64,000 bases of DNA from Loripinus fragilis (Eukaryota; Mollusca; Bivalvia; Lucinida; Lucinidae): NCBI GenBank assembly GCA_964019695.1, contig OZ026515.1, positions 76,871,144 to 76,935,143 on the forward strand, given 5' to 3'. The notes under the pieces are model-generated. The model was not told the DNA's origin and did no database searches. It saw only the letters and a list, made by a program, of their open reading frames with translations. The translations under genes and the position numbers were made by a program. The number at the start of each line of letters is the position of its first letter. Position 1 is the first letter of the stretch. Below are positions 1 to 11,884 of the stretch, piece by piece.

Positions 1-492
1 AATGTAAAACCAGCATCGATTAACGCCGTTACGTACCTCCTTGAAATATTGCTTAGAACTCTGTTTTTTTATATTTTACTCACACAAAAGTGTACATGTT
101 TGAAAGATCTAGTCTTTCTTTCTTGAATAGAAAAAATAGAATTTCAGACACAGCAATATAACGCAATTATAAATCTAATTTGCATATTCAAGAATATCAA
201 TGAAAACATAAGAAATGAGAAATTAGATGTAGAACAAATTAAAGGGTGTCACCTACAAAAGTACCTATATGTCACTGCTTATCATTCTGGGCTATGAAAC
301 TTGGTACCAAATTAAAGTTGAGACTTTGGCAAAATGACCAAAAGAATCGATATATGAGTGATCTCATTTGCATATTCATGAATATTAATGAGAACATACG
401 AAATAAGAAAAAATGGTCGAAAAGTTAAGGGGGTGTACATAATAAGATACCATTACATCAGCTGCTAACTACCTTAATCTACAAGACTTGGT
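1..492. repeat. 185 bp satellite family, left block
   Basis: Degenerate monomers of an AT-rich satellite. Recurring landmarks are TTGGTACCAAAT, TTCATGAATATTAATG, AAACATAAGAAATAAG and TACCTACAAAATTACC. The block is cut at 492 by a repeat F insertion and resumes at 1079 within the same monomer. No gene is seen. Confidence 0.75.
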
Positions 493-1078
493 CAGGCCTC
501 AGACTCTATGACGGCTCTGACGTAAAGCTTTAATTGGCGGGTTGGTGCCTGATGCTTAACTGTAGCTGGACCCACTGTGGCTCAACTTGAGGTTTTCTAT
601 AGCTCTGACTATCTGTGAGTCATGAGTTTTTTTTATGTCTCATCATGTTGTGTTAATTTGATTAGAGTGTTTTTCATGATGATACATTGCATTAGTTAGA
701 AGGCCTCCTTGCGAGCTGAACATTTCTTGTACTCCAACAACAGCAGAATCTAGGGCGAAGTTATGGTACCAGTAAAATGCATTTAAGCCCCCAGTGGCTT
801 AGGCGGCTGTCCTTTCTAAGGCAGTGGTTCTGTTGTTGTTGACTTTGTTTATTATTACTCCCATTGTGGGAGTCTGTAAGTGTTCTATATTTTGTTGTGT
901 GTTACTTTATGTCCATTCTAGTATTGCAATCATTTTGATGGGGAAGAGAGAGCTGATCGTTTTGCTTAATTTGTCTTCCTAGTGTCTCATGATGGTTGAG
1001 TGGCTCTTCCTCGTGGTGCCATGGGGCTGTCTGCGGTTTGTGATTATGGTATTTCCTGATCATACTCACTTGCTATTT
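493..1078 (-). repeat. Repeat F copy 1, intact, inserted in satellite
   Basis: A 586 bp unclassified interspersed repeat, shown reversed relative to the copy at 52304. It begins CAGGCCTCAG and ends CTCACTTGCTATTT. TTGGT lies on both sides (488-492 and 1079-1083). The flanking satellite monomer reads continuously when the repeat and one TTGGT are removed, so both ends and a 5 bp target duplication are well supported. It has no terminal inverted repeats and no coding capacity was recognised. Confidence 0.75.
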
Positions 1079-2870
1079 TTGGTACCAAATAAAATTTGAG
1101 ACATAACCAATTGACCAAAATGATAAAAATATAAAAATATCTAATTTGAATATTCATGAATATTAATGAAAACATAAGAAATAAGAGAAAATTTGTAGAC
1201 AAAATAAGGTGGTATACTTACAAAATTACCTGTTTGTCTACTACTAACTGTTGTAGACTACAAAACGTGGTACCAAGTAAAATTAAGACAATGCATTTTG
1301 ACCTAAATGATTTAATATATGAATAATCTAATTTGAATACTCATGATTATTTATGTAAACATAAGAAATAAGAGAAAATTGGTAGAAAAATTAAGGTGGT
1401 ATACCTACAAAATTACCTGTATGACAGCTGATAACTATCCTAGACTACAAAAATTGGTACCATATTAAGATTAAGACATTGCCATTTGACATAACTGATT
1501 GAATATGCGAATTATCTAATTTAAATAGTCATGAATATTAATGTAAAATAAGAAATAAGACAAAATTGGTAGAAAAATTAAGGTGGTCTACCTTCAAAAT
1601 TACCATGACGCTAGTTGCTAACTATCCTGTCTTACAATTTTTGGTACAAAATAAAAGTTGAGACATAGTCATTTGATCAAAATGATGAAATATACGAAGT
1701 ATCTGATTTAAATATTCATGAATATTAGTGAAAGCATAAGATATAAGAGAAAATTGGTAGAAAAATTGAAGTGGTATACCACAAAAATTACTTATATATC
1801 TACTGCTAACTATCGTAGACTACAAAAACTTGGTACCAAATCAAAGTTGAGGCATTGCATTTTGACAGAAATGATTGAATATACGAATATTCTAATTTTA
1901 ATATAAATGGAAAATAAGAAATATGAGAAAATTGGTAGAAAAATGAAGGTGGTATACCTACAAAATGTCCTATACGTCTGCTGTTTACAAGTTAGACTAT
2001 GAAAATTGGTACCAAATAAAAGTCGAGACTTCATCATTTAACCAAAATTATTAAATATGCGAATTTTCTATTTTAAATAGTCATGAGTATTAATGTAAAC
2101 ATAACCAATAAGACAAAAGTGGTAGAAAAATTGAGCGGGTATACCTACAAAATTACCTGTACTCCAGCTGCTAATTATCCTAGACTATAAAAACTGGTAC
2201 CCTATAAACCTTGAGACAAAGCAATTTGGCTAAAATGATCAATTATGCGAATTATCTAATATAAATATTCATGAATAGTAAGTTAAACATAAGGAATAAG
2301 ACAAAATTGGTAGAAAATTAAGGTGGTATACTTACAAAATTACCACGGCGCTAGCTGCTAACTATCATATCTTACAAAACTTGGTACCAAATGAAAGTTG
2401 AGACATAACCATTTGATCGAAATGATAAAATATACGAATTTTCTATTTTAAAGATTCATGAATATTAATGAAAGCATAAGAAACAAGAGAAAATTAATAG
2501 AAAATTAAGGCAGTGTACCTACAAAATTACCCATATGTCTACTGCCAAATATCCATGCAAAAGTACCTCTACGCCAGCTGCTTACTATCCTAGACTACAA
2601 AACTTGGTACCAAATAAAAGTTGAGATACAGGTATGCGACCCTATGGTTATATATTTTTGAAATATCTAATTTTCATATTCACGAATATTAAAGAACACA
2701 TAGTATAGAAATAGTAGAAAACTAAAGTGGTTTGATCTACAAAATAACCTATATTTCAGCTGCTATATATCATGTACTACCAAACATGGTACCAAATAAA
2801 GTTGAGATATAGCTCGTTGACCCAATGATGAATATTCAAATGATCTCATATCCATACTCATGAATATATA
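1079..2870. repeat. 185 bp satellite, main tandem array
   Basis: About nine head-to-tail monomers. The GGTACCA landmark recurs near 1271, 1456, 1644 (as GGTACAA), 1832, 2009, 2196, 2381, 2605 and 2789, giving a spacing of roughly 178 to 190 bp, apart from one gap near 224 bp. Each monomer carries a TTCATGAATATTAATG-like block and a GTATACCTACAAAATTACC-like block. Short open frames crossing it are by-products of the repeat. Confidence 0.85.
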
Positions 2871-3600
2871 AGAAAAAAGGAAAAGAAAGAAGAACATAGA
2901 AAGATAACAATTAGTTCTAGGCTTTAATTTGAGAACAATCTTAGAAGAATAGGATAACTAGCAACTGACATATGCGTAATTTTTTAAGCACACCCCTTTA
3001 ATTTGTCCAAAATTTTCTCTTATTTCTAATATTTTGATTAATATTTATGAGTGGGAATGTAAGAAAATTTTCATAATGGACAAGTTGGTAAAAATGCAGT
3101 GCTTTGGCATTATTTGGTACCAAGAGTGGTTGCCTGAAATCATTCGTAGCTGAGATGTTCGTAAGTATCTTTTTGGTACATCCTTTTATTTTTTACGATT
3201 TTAATTTCATTTCTAAGTTGTTCATTAATTTTCATGAATATGCAAATTTGATAATTAACATACTTTACTGCAGAATGAAGCTGCTATATCTCATTTTTAA
3301 TTTTGTTATGGAGTTAGTACTTTAGGAGTTTCTGCTGAGATTAAGTAATTTGTAGGGTAATACCCAACTGTTTTGAAGCGCATTATTGTTTGCCATGGAA
3401 ACCACGCAATTTCACATAGCTCAAATGGGGTTATTTACAGGGCAATACTTTTACCTATTGGAAACGGGCCCACAAAACAATTTGACGCCCATGAGAAGTT
3501 GTCCAGAGAACGCAAGGCTGGTCTAATTCGACCCTGGTGTACTAGGGAATTTAAATGCTTTTGATATATAGATAATGTAACACATTTTATGGGTATTGCT
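2871..3600. repeat. Degenerate and partly inverted satellite-derived sequence
   Basis: Around 2995-3250 the satellite words appear in reverse complement (CCAAAATTTTCTCTTATTTC), so orientation flips at the array edge. 3390-3540 has the words TTGCCATGGAAACC and GACGCCCATGAGAAG, which recur with satellite sequence at 49672-49735 and 59461-59600. This suggests a larger composite repeat. No gene is seen. Confidence 0.55.
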
Positions 3601-3748
3601 AGGAAGAATGCACATTATGATGACAGTTAAATCAAAGCAACTTGTCGATTCTCAAAACCCATTTCTCGTCTATTACTTTAAAAGCTTGAAACTAGTTCAC
3701 GATAATGCTATGAATGAAACATTCATTAAAATAGCTGGACACTAGAAG

Positions 3749-3990
3749 CTAAAAGTAAGTGAGCATAAACAGGAAATACCACAATCACAACTGCAGATCA
3801 ACCCACGCATCGTGAGGGAAGAGCAACAGAACACTTACAGTCACGAGACACCAGGAAGACAATTAAAGCAAAGCAACCATCATTTTCTATCTCGTCAAGG
3901 TTTTAACAAAAATAGAAATAACACAAAGAGATGCATAATAAAACAAAGACCAACACAGAACCCCCCACAAATATATTCAGAGGTACATTA
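3749..3990 (+). repeat. Repeat F fragment
   Basis: It matches the CACAATCACAA, AGACACCAGGAAGACAA and AACACAAAG-like words of intact repeat F, but is strongly diverged and lacks the 3' half. Confidence 0.55.
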
Positions 3991-6900
3991 AACAATGAAT
4001 CAACAACAATGTAAGATTCTGTATGATTTTGGCGGCCATTTTAAAAACATGCAAATACCCTCAATAAGACGCCATTTTTCAGCTGGCAAACTTTGGTTCG
4101 GATAAACATACCAAATTACCTCAAAGAAATGTGTCAGACCATTTGTCTTCAGAAAAAAAGTCCATACTTGATGCTTTTAAAATTCGTGATTCTGGTTTCT
4201 GCGAGTTTAAAGTTATCTCCCCTTTTTCATTATATGAGTGTGCGACTCAATCAATAATTAAGTATAGACGTTAATCTTCAATTGAAGACTAGTTTCATTC
4301 TTTAGGACGATGAGGTAAATTTTCACAAAAGCATCCAGAAACTGCACCTAATAGTACGTGTATATCAAGTGTAGAAAACAGAGCATTTTTCACAGGGGGA
4401 TAACAACTTTGCAAGCGATTTTCCGAGCCGTCAAGCATGTCAGAATGCTGTTTATCATGTTTTTGAAAAGCAAATTTATATATTTCTCGGAATCACCCAA
4501 GTTTTACGTTTTTGTACTAAAAACAAAGGTTTTATTAGAAACGATATCGAAGAAAATGTTCTGTTTTATAGGGTAGTAAGAACTATCCCGCATTAGTTAT
4601 ATCTACAAATAACGAAAATGAGCCAACTTTGATTTTAAAATAAGTAAAAGTTAAATTGACTTCAGAAAATAAAATAATTTACGAAAAAATAATGTTTTTA
4701 AACTGCAAAAAATCGTTTCTAAATTCGAACTTGACAATTCCCTTTTCTGCAAGGATAACGTTATCTCCCCTTTTTATAAATATGACGCTACCAATTTTTG
4801 AACGTACGACCTTATCAAAATTAAAGTAGAGGCATTTAGTTTTGATTTGAGACCGGTTTTATCCTTTATGACGATGAGGTAAGCTTTCCCAAAAAGTAAG
4901 CCTTATATGAAATTCAGCAGAGAAATGGTTAATCTTCAAAAATGGGATTTTTTTTATTTTTCTTTATACTTTTACTATAAATTGTGTCACTACAGTAGCA
5001 GGAAAAATGCCTATTGAGTATATCTTTTGCTTTATTTGTAGCGGACATTGCATACAAATCATTTTGTCGCGCAAAAATAGTGGCATGTTTAGTTCTGTAT
5101 TCCAGGAAATTATTCCTAATAACACTACCCTTACTTTTCAAGAAGTGGATGGGGTAACATAACCCCTCACATATTTGTTGATTGCTAAGAACTTCTCAAG
5201 GTATCGCGTTAACCATAAAGTTGATTGATTTCTACGCTCTAGGTATTTTTACTTTTTTTGTTGTTCACCGTTTACAATTGAAATGAACCAGAACGTCAAC
5301 TCATAGCTAAACTTACTCTGCCTCATGGGAAGGTTATAGGAGTTATCTTCCCTATGTTCTGGTTTAACAAAATTTCTTTTCGTTTCAATATAAGGAGCAT
5401 TAAGTGTGCTTGAAAAAAATACCAATGCACACCATATTTTAAAGTACTGTTTATATATTTCCAAAATATGTGCATTGTGACATGCGATTTTTAGTTGAAA
5501 AAAAAATAGCGCTTTGCTATTGTTAATGTTCTGCACCTTTTCAAAAGGTAAAATGTTATAACTTCTATTGAAATTTTGCGTTTTCCAGTATACAAACAGT
5601 ACATGTATTCACAATAATATTTTTCGTGTCTTCATTAAATTATCCTCATTAAATATGTGCCATAACATAGAAGAAAGATAGCTCTTTAAAATGATAACAA
5701 ACATGATAGGGTTTGTAAATCGGTTTCTGAGATAAGAGACCATACTAAGAACTTTCCAAATGCCCCTCGTAACTTTGGCTAAATGAAATAGTCCGCAGGA
5801 TTGATGTTATTTGTGAATTAATGAATTAGATAGCTTATGAATTTGAATTTATAGAACATGAACATACCATAAAATATTAATTTCTCAGTACGATGACAGT
5901 TTCATATTGATTTAACAGATGTGATTTTTGGTTGCATATAAATAAAACCAAAAATAACGGACGTGTTCCTGGTATGGCCAAATAGACAGAATTTCAATTT
6001 AAAGCATAATCATAACACGTTGCCCCTTTGAAATGAATTAAAACACCTAAATTCGTAGATAACGAAAGTGGTACCATTGCCTGAGGGCTATTCCAGACAG
6101 ACAAAAGGTTAATCTTTATAGGTGATTATGAGTTCACTACAGGGTGGGGGTGCAATTAAATGGTTCAAGGAGGGTAAAGGTATTTTCTGATAAAATATTG
6201 ATATTTATCTCAGTGAAAAAAATTGGCCCCTTTAATCCAGTGAGATACTGCAACTGTCCCTTATTAGTTAATCCATCAATGATCTCTCTTGGACAGGAAT
6301 TTAGGTCTTTAAGAGCTAAAGCGGGTGTATCTTACTTGAAAAAAATGTATTTAAGTGTGCAATTTTCTTTTAAATCTAGAGAAACAGCCAGTCTATTATC
6401 AAATGAAAATCAGCTTCTGTGCGCCTGCTTTGCTTTAAAACTAGGCGTAATAAGCTCTACCATACAAATATTCCAAAATGGGTATTCCAGGTATAAAATA
6501 TGTTCTAGAAGAATTCTCAAAACTCACAGCCGACTCAAATGCTTAGATATTTTAGCTATATATTGCCGATAAAACTGATCACAAAATATTGCATTCGCGT
6601 ATTTTACATGCAATTTAGTGTTGCCATGGAAACTGTAAACCCTTAAAGTTGGCGTTCAAGTTGCTTACAAAAAGTAAATATCAAAATGAAATGCTTTATC
6701 TTTTTAACAGAATGTACTTTAATTATTTGTACTATATTGTACTAGTCCGTAAGGTGAAACCCCCAAAAAAGTCTCTGTGTATGCCCCTAGGTACCAAGGT
6801 TGCTATAAACCATTTTGTGAGTAATTTCATGCTGAAATCAATAAAGGCAATTTTGTCAATCTTGCAACCCGTGCAGAAAGTGTGTAAACAAGGATATGTA

Positions 6901-8780
6901 GGGCAGGGGTAGGGTCAAAATGTTTAGCAAAATAAAACAGCTGTACGTAGTTTTATTTGTGTTTTCTCTTTAAGGAGTTTATTGAATTATTCTAAAAGAT
7001 AATCCTGATCATTCAAAAGCATAAATGTTAAATAAAGTTGAGAATAAAAACAAATGCCGCCAAAAAGCCTTTGTTTGTCTGTATTTTGACTTTATTACCA
7101 TATATACATGTATGCTCATATTCAATATTGTGTTGCTATCAAAATTGTCTGCCTAAGAATGAAAGTATTCTCTTAACCCCTATTAAAAAAAATAACAGAT
7201 TTGAAGTTTTGAAAGAGTGTATACACTTATTATCATTATTATGTCTTGGTCAGAGGCATTGCTTTTATACGTGACAGCTAGTATTCTATGTTACTTATTT
7301 GATTTATATAAAGCTAAGTACTGTCAACTAAATCATTTGTCTTAGAATTTATCTGTAACTAAACTAAATATAACTAATACTGATTCTTTTATTATAACAT
7401 GTATATCTAAGTGAGGAAATTGTTGTCATAATGTTAAATACGTTACAATATTAAGCAGACATGGGGCGAATTAAACTTTAATGTTAGTGCATTAATAATG
7501 CATTCTTTCTTCCAGTAATTCAAGGTAATGTTTAATTCACCAGTTTTGCATTACTTTAATGCTAATTCAATGCATTACTTTTATCAACATTCACTGCATT
7601 ACTTGCATTACTTTGAATTACTGTCTAACAGAAGTTTAACCATATGAATACAGACTGTATAGTAGAGAGCTAGGTCCACGACAAAAGGATACTTCTGTAT
7701 GAAGATTTGTATTTTCACAATTCCGTTTGTTCTGACAGTCTGCTGGTAAAAAATGTTCATTTACTAAGGTAATGAACATGCACAATATGTTGTGAAAACT
7801 GTGAGTAAAGGTTTTGATTTTATATCGATAAAGTGACACAGTTACAGTTACTATCAAATTTAAGTACTGGAATAGTGACAATGTACCTTGGAATATTAGA
7901 TATTTTACCCCTACTTTACTTAGTCAAATGCTTTTATAAATACATCATTTTAAAGCCAATTAAATGAGCTTTAAGATGGTGTAAGTTGTGTTACAATCCA
8001 TTAAGAAACAATGTTTTGACCACAAGACAATTATTGGAAATAGGGTAATTATCAGTCAGATGTATTGTTAACACATTTTGACATTTGCCAGAAACAGAAC
8101 AGAAAGATTTTTATTTTTGAATATAGTTCCCAGGCCATTCGCAGGTGGCATAAGAGAACAGACATTTGATAAAACAGTCAATACAATATAGTTGGTACGC
8201 CAAAACAATATAATAACACACTCGGATCTTAAGGCTGGATTTGTGTCCTACCAACTCGGTCCTGGCATACAATGTACTAACATAACATGCAGTGCACCAA
8301 AGGCGAGTTGGCATCGCCGTGGCAGAGGAGTGTACAAAATAAAATTGCCTATAAGCTCAACTCAAAATCCCAATCTGTTATTAACAAACAATGTGACATT
8401 GCCTATATCTAACTACTGGTAGTCTTTTATTATGCCTGATTCTGCAGTGAACACATGATGTATTTGAATAATTAAAATGGATTCTAAACAATTGTTGTTA
8501 TATACAATGTGTCTCTTTGACAAGTTTTGCTACAGGATAAATTTATTGGGGTCATAAATCAAGTGACACGTGGAAGAGATTAGGGATTAAGATACAGTCT
8601 GCGCTTTTATTGGATAATCCAGTCAAGAGATACAACGCAAGAAATTTAACATTTAAAATGAGCTTGCTCCCAAAATCCCTGAAAATAATTACCAGTGCTC
8701 CCCAGCTCCCTGAAAATAAATAGCCATTCTCCCAGATCCCCAAAACCCCTGTGGGTCCCTTTAATGACTGTAAATTGGTC
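3991..8780. other. Unassigned AT-rich sequence
   Basis: No gene, RNA gene or classified transposon was recognised. A weak direct duplication links 4205-4330 with 4746-4890 (GTTATCTCCCC then GACGATGAGGTAA). 7490-7620 is enriched in TGCATTACTT words. The longest open frame, 142 codons from 6144, has no recognisable domain and no conserved-looking composition, so it is not called. Confidence 0.4.
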
Positions 8781-8789
8781 CCGGGTATG

Positions 8790-8960
8790 GCGCATTGGTA
8801 TAGCTATATACCGGAAGGAAGGTTCCTTCAGCGGAAGGAAGGTTCTTTCCGCGGAAGGAAGGTTCTTTCCGCGGAAGGAAGGTTCCTTCCGTGGAAAGAA
8901 GATTTTGTTCCGAAGAAAGCTTTTGAATAAGGTTGTTAGCAAGATAAGTATATAAAATCA
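8790..8960 (+). repeat. GGAAGG/CCTTCC palindromic array with its flank
   Basis: Four near-identical 20 bp units built from GGAAGGAAGGTTC and TTCCGC lie at 8813-8895. The flank after it carries AGAAAGCTTTTGAATAAGG, TTAGCAAGATAAGT and ATTATTAAAATAATGAA. The flank recurs alone at 9063-9180. The unit with flank recurs inverted at 25490-25618, next to PFDN6 exon 1, so this is an interspersed element and not a local microsatellite. Confidence 0.7.
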
Positions 8961-9062
8961 TGATTTATTATTAAAATAATGAACATTGAGATTTTTAGAT
9001 GAAAAAATGTGATGACACTCTCAAACTGGATGACAGCTTTACAATATATACTAATCAAAAAT

Positions 9063-9180
9063 TGTCCCAATGCGAAAGGAAGATTTTTGTACAGAAGAAA
9101 GCTTACAAATAAGGTATTTAGCAAGATAAGTCTATAAAATCATGAGTTATTATTAAAATAATGAATATTGACATGCCTAG
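9063..9180 (+). repeat. Flank copy of the GGAAGG element without the array
   Basis: It repeats GGAAGATTTTTGTAC, GAAAGCTTACAAATAAGG, TTAGCAAGATAAGT and ATTATTAAAATAATGAA of the element at 8880-8990, with only one GGAAG unit. Confidence 0.65.
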
Positions 9181-9295
9181 ACGAAAACATGCGATAAAGA
9201 TCATGTAAAAAGTATAAAATAAAAAGAAAGTATACTTTTTTTGGTAAATACAAAATATATTTTATCTCGAGAGTTGAAAACATCAGAATTTTCAC

Positions 9296-9472
9296 CTGTG
9301 CTGTGCAAAATTCCGATGTCCTCAACACGTTGTTTAGATCTGCAAAATATTTAGCCTTATCAACGTAGATTCTAATGCTCTTGGTTTGTTCTCGAATTGG
9401 ACCGTTGTTGAAGTGTTCTGAAGGAAAAGGACCGCGAAGCATTTCATATAAAATTGACCATGTGGGGTGTCT
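9296..9472 (-). CDS. Candidate internal exon, protein unidentified
   Basis: Read on the - strand, this is an open stretch of exactly 59 codons. An AG precedes it and CAG|GTGAAA, a good 5' splice donor, ends it on a codon boundary. The peptide starts near RHPTWSILYEML, continues RGPFPSEHF and ends RTSEFCTAQ. It is mixed in composition, unlike the low-complexity frames around it. The acceptor has a weak pyrimidine tract. I do not recognise the family and found no partner exon. It may be a real exon of a gene lying mostly outside the repeats, an exon relic, or chance. Confidence 0.3.
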
Positions 9473-10940
9473 CTTTAAAAGTATTTTTATAAAATATTTC
9501 TTCAGACAGTTTTAATATCCCCAATTGAAATCAAATCAAACGAGATATGGTTGTAATCTGCCGATTATAAAGTCTCTGAACGGTTTCCGAGATTTCAAGC
9601 CTTTTATGAGTTGAAGGGGGGCATATCACTGGGAACTACCCCGTCCATGTTACTGAGGGCGTCTTATCATAAGAAACATAAATATATAATGGTTATGGGT
9701 GGGGATCTGAATGGTTTCGGAAATATTAAGGGTTTTAGGAATTGGTTGGGCCCTGGCATGCTTCTGGGTCAGCCCCTGAGTCCGGGATTTCAATTTTCAA
9801 ACTTTCTTGCAAGAGTCTTCTATGGGCTAAGCTGTAAGGACAGGTATTATCGAAGTTTACACAGTGTGAGATTTGCGGACACCGCTTTGGATTTACAAAC
9901 AACAAACATGGCGTTAACGAAATTGATCTATCATGCAGGTATCCGGTAGTTTTCGTCAAGGGGGTTGGGGGCAACTAACAGCTGTTACAAACATGTTTTC
10001 GTTACACCTACCTACCTTCATTAGAAGTGCACCTAATGACTTAATATCAGTCTGCGCATCGCAAAAATAACATCCATGCCTCCAAAAACATGTAGGAGTG
10101 TTTAATCAAAATATAAATTTCAAACTTCTCAACCAAGCCTCATTGAGACGTTTTTAGCACCAACCCTAAACCACAACAGGTGAATTACATGTATGTGCGT
10201 CTTGGCAGCATCCTCGTGCATCAATTTATTTTTAAATCAACATAAAAGCTATATATAGCCTACATAAATGTGATAGAAGTCATCAAAATTCCTTCTCCAG
10301 TGAATAAAAACGAAACAAAAAAAACTAAAACAAGTGAATATCTAGGCTACTGCTAGGCTACTGCTCTCTTGTTAACTCGGTAGAATAATTTGAGCCACCG
10401 CCCAGTATAGCATGATAATTTTATGTAATATTTTTTCTTTTTATGTGTTTTTTTTTCTATTCAGAATTTCCTTTAATTTAAGGCAGGTAAAGACCCCCGT
10501 AAGATTTTGAGAAAGTGTCAAAGATGTTGGATTTTCTGGTAGCTGAAGTTGGCAAAAACATGTCATGACCCACCTGTCACCCAGATATCTAAAGAATGAG
10601 GCGAATATCAGGAATTGATTCTGAATCAATGGGTTTCTATTCACTTCCATGTCTGTTAAGCAGCTAGACTGGAAACAGTCCAAACAGTTGAAATGTGCCT
10701 ATACTCAGCCAATACTTCATACTCACAAGAAATTATCCTCTCTAATAGCACTTTGACTCTTTCAAACTTTAGCCTTCATTGGGGTATTAGAGAAGAGAAA
10801 ATGTATATATCTATAATATAATAGTATAATCAGGATAAAACTTAACTGAAACGACTGCACAAAGTCTATTAAGCAGCCTGTGCCACTAAATTTTGTAGAA
10901 TTTAAAAATTAAAATTGAATAGTGGCAAATATTGTATTTA
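9473..10940. other. Unassigned sequence
   Basis: No classified repeat. One detail: at 9909-9939 a good Kozak-context ATG (AAACATGGCG) opens 31 bases that end in GCAG|GTATCC. This could be a very short first coding exon on the + strand, but nothing downstream in frame was found to pair with it. Confidence 0.35.
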
Positions 10941-11082
10941 TTATAGTCTGTCAAAATTGACCTTAGACTGATTAATTTTCGCCAAAATCTTCGTGATGTT
11001 CGTGCGTTTTCGTGGAGTACTCCGATCTTGGTCACGCTTTTGCAGAGAATATTAAGATAATGTCAATTCGTTATTGCAAATG

Positions 11083-11152
11083 GTCTGATAGCCTAGTGGT
11101 TAGTTGACTACTTACAAATCAAGCATACCTGGATCGAAACTTGGAAGGAACT
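11083..11152 (+). repeat. tRNA-like segment, left arm
   Basis: A-box-like TAGCCTAGTGGTTAG is followed about 40 bases later by B-box-like GGATCGAAACT. The arms do not form a clean cloverleaf and the B box departs from GGTTCGAANCC. This is a tRNA-derived repeat head, not a working tRNA gene. Confidence 0.5.
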
Positions 11153-11305
11153 TTTTTTTATATAATTGTCAAATTGCTTTCTTTTTTAAGTTAATATTGT
11201 TCGTAAATTTTATATAATCTTGTGATGAGCTTTACGTCTTTCATTTGTATTTAGCCGCTTTTATATTCATTATTCCCACTCTTTCCTTGTCAGCTGATAA
11301 CTTTT

Positions 11306-11373
11306 GCAAATAGTTTGGACCCAGTTCAGTACCGACAGAACGTCGGTTCTGATCTGGATACAGACCATTTGAC
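11306..11373. repeat. H1 hairpin repeat
   Basis: An interrupted palindrome: GCAAATAGTTTGGACCCAG on the left, TCTGATCTGGATACAGACC on the right and an ACCGACAGAACGTCGGT core. Same family as 37908-37972, 45098-45168 and 61417-61482. Confidence 0.6.
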
Positions 11374-11632
11374 ACTCTGATAGTGTTCCTGAAAGATTTT
11401 TTGAAAAAGTTAATTTTGATTAAAAGTCAGCAGATGATAACAAAAGTCTCGAAAAATATTTAGCGTGCAGAGTTATTCGCATGTAGGCTTATTGAAATTA
11501 CTCACGGTGCTGTATTTGTTACATAAACACATGCCAAATTCAAATAAATGTACTATCCAGTTGTGCACAAAATCAAGAATAAAGACAAAGAAACTAGCAA
11601 ATCGAAAAAAAAAATAATAAAAAAATACTTAA

Positions 11633-11702
11633 ATGCTACAGGACTCGAACCCACATCTTTTGAATGCTAAACACAAGCCTATCCACTAGGCTATCGGGAA
11701 AT
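11633..11702 (-). repeat. tRNA-like segment, right arm
   Basis: On the - strand A-box-like TAGCCTAGTGGATAGGC is followed by a good B box, GGTTCGAGTCC. This arm is better preserved than the left one. It lies in a tail-to-tail arrangement with 11083-11152 and is probably a SINE head. Confidence 0.5.
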
Positions 11703-11827
11703 TATGATAAATTTCATTCAGATTAGTAATAATAGAACAATCTCAAGCACACTTTTTACGGAGATTCACGAAGACTGAGTAAAAGGTCATTGAATATTCA
11801 TATGTCTCGGGTCAATTTTGACAAACA

Positions 11828-11828
11828 A

Positions 11829-11883
<55 letters not shown>

Positions 11884-11884
11884 T
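11828..11884. repeat. (ATT)n microsatellite
   Basis: An uninterrupted ATT run of about 19 units just outside the right arm of the inverted repeat. Confidence 0.95.

Larger units (their letters stand above)
10946..11832. repeat. Large imperfect inverted repeat with tRNA-like arms
   Basis: Both ends carry TGTCAAAATTGAC in opposite orientation (about 10948 and 11818). Inside each arm, 130-150 bp from the end, is a tRNA-like segment with the shared word GATAGCCTAGTGG, again in opposite orientation. The centre holds an H1 hairpin repeat at 11306-11373. This is best read as two head-to-head copies of a tRNA-derived element or as a foldback transposon. Confidence 0.55.

Noticed and set aside
6144..6572. 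142-codon open frame, one of the longest in the window
   Set aside because: No domain, no signal peptide, no splice context and ordinary AT-rich residue content. A frame of this length is expected by chance in 64 kb.
11083..11702. Functional tRNA genes
   Set aside because: A and B boxes are present, but the sequences do not fold into a complete cloverleaf with matching acceptor arms. They sit in a repeat.
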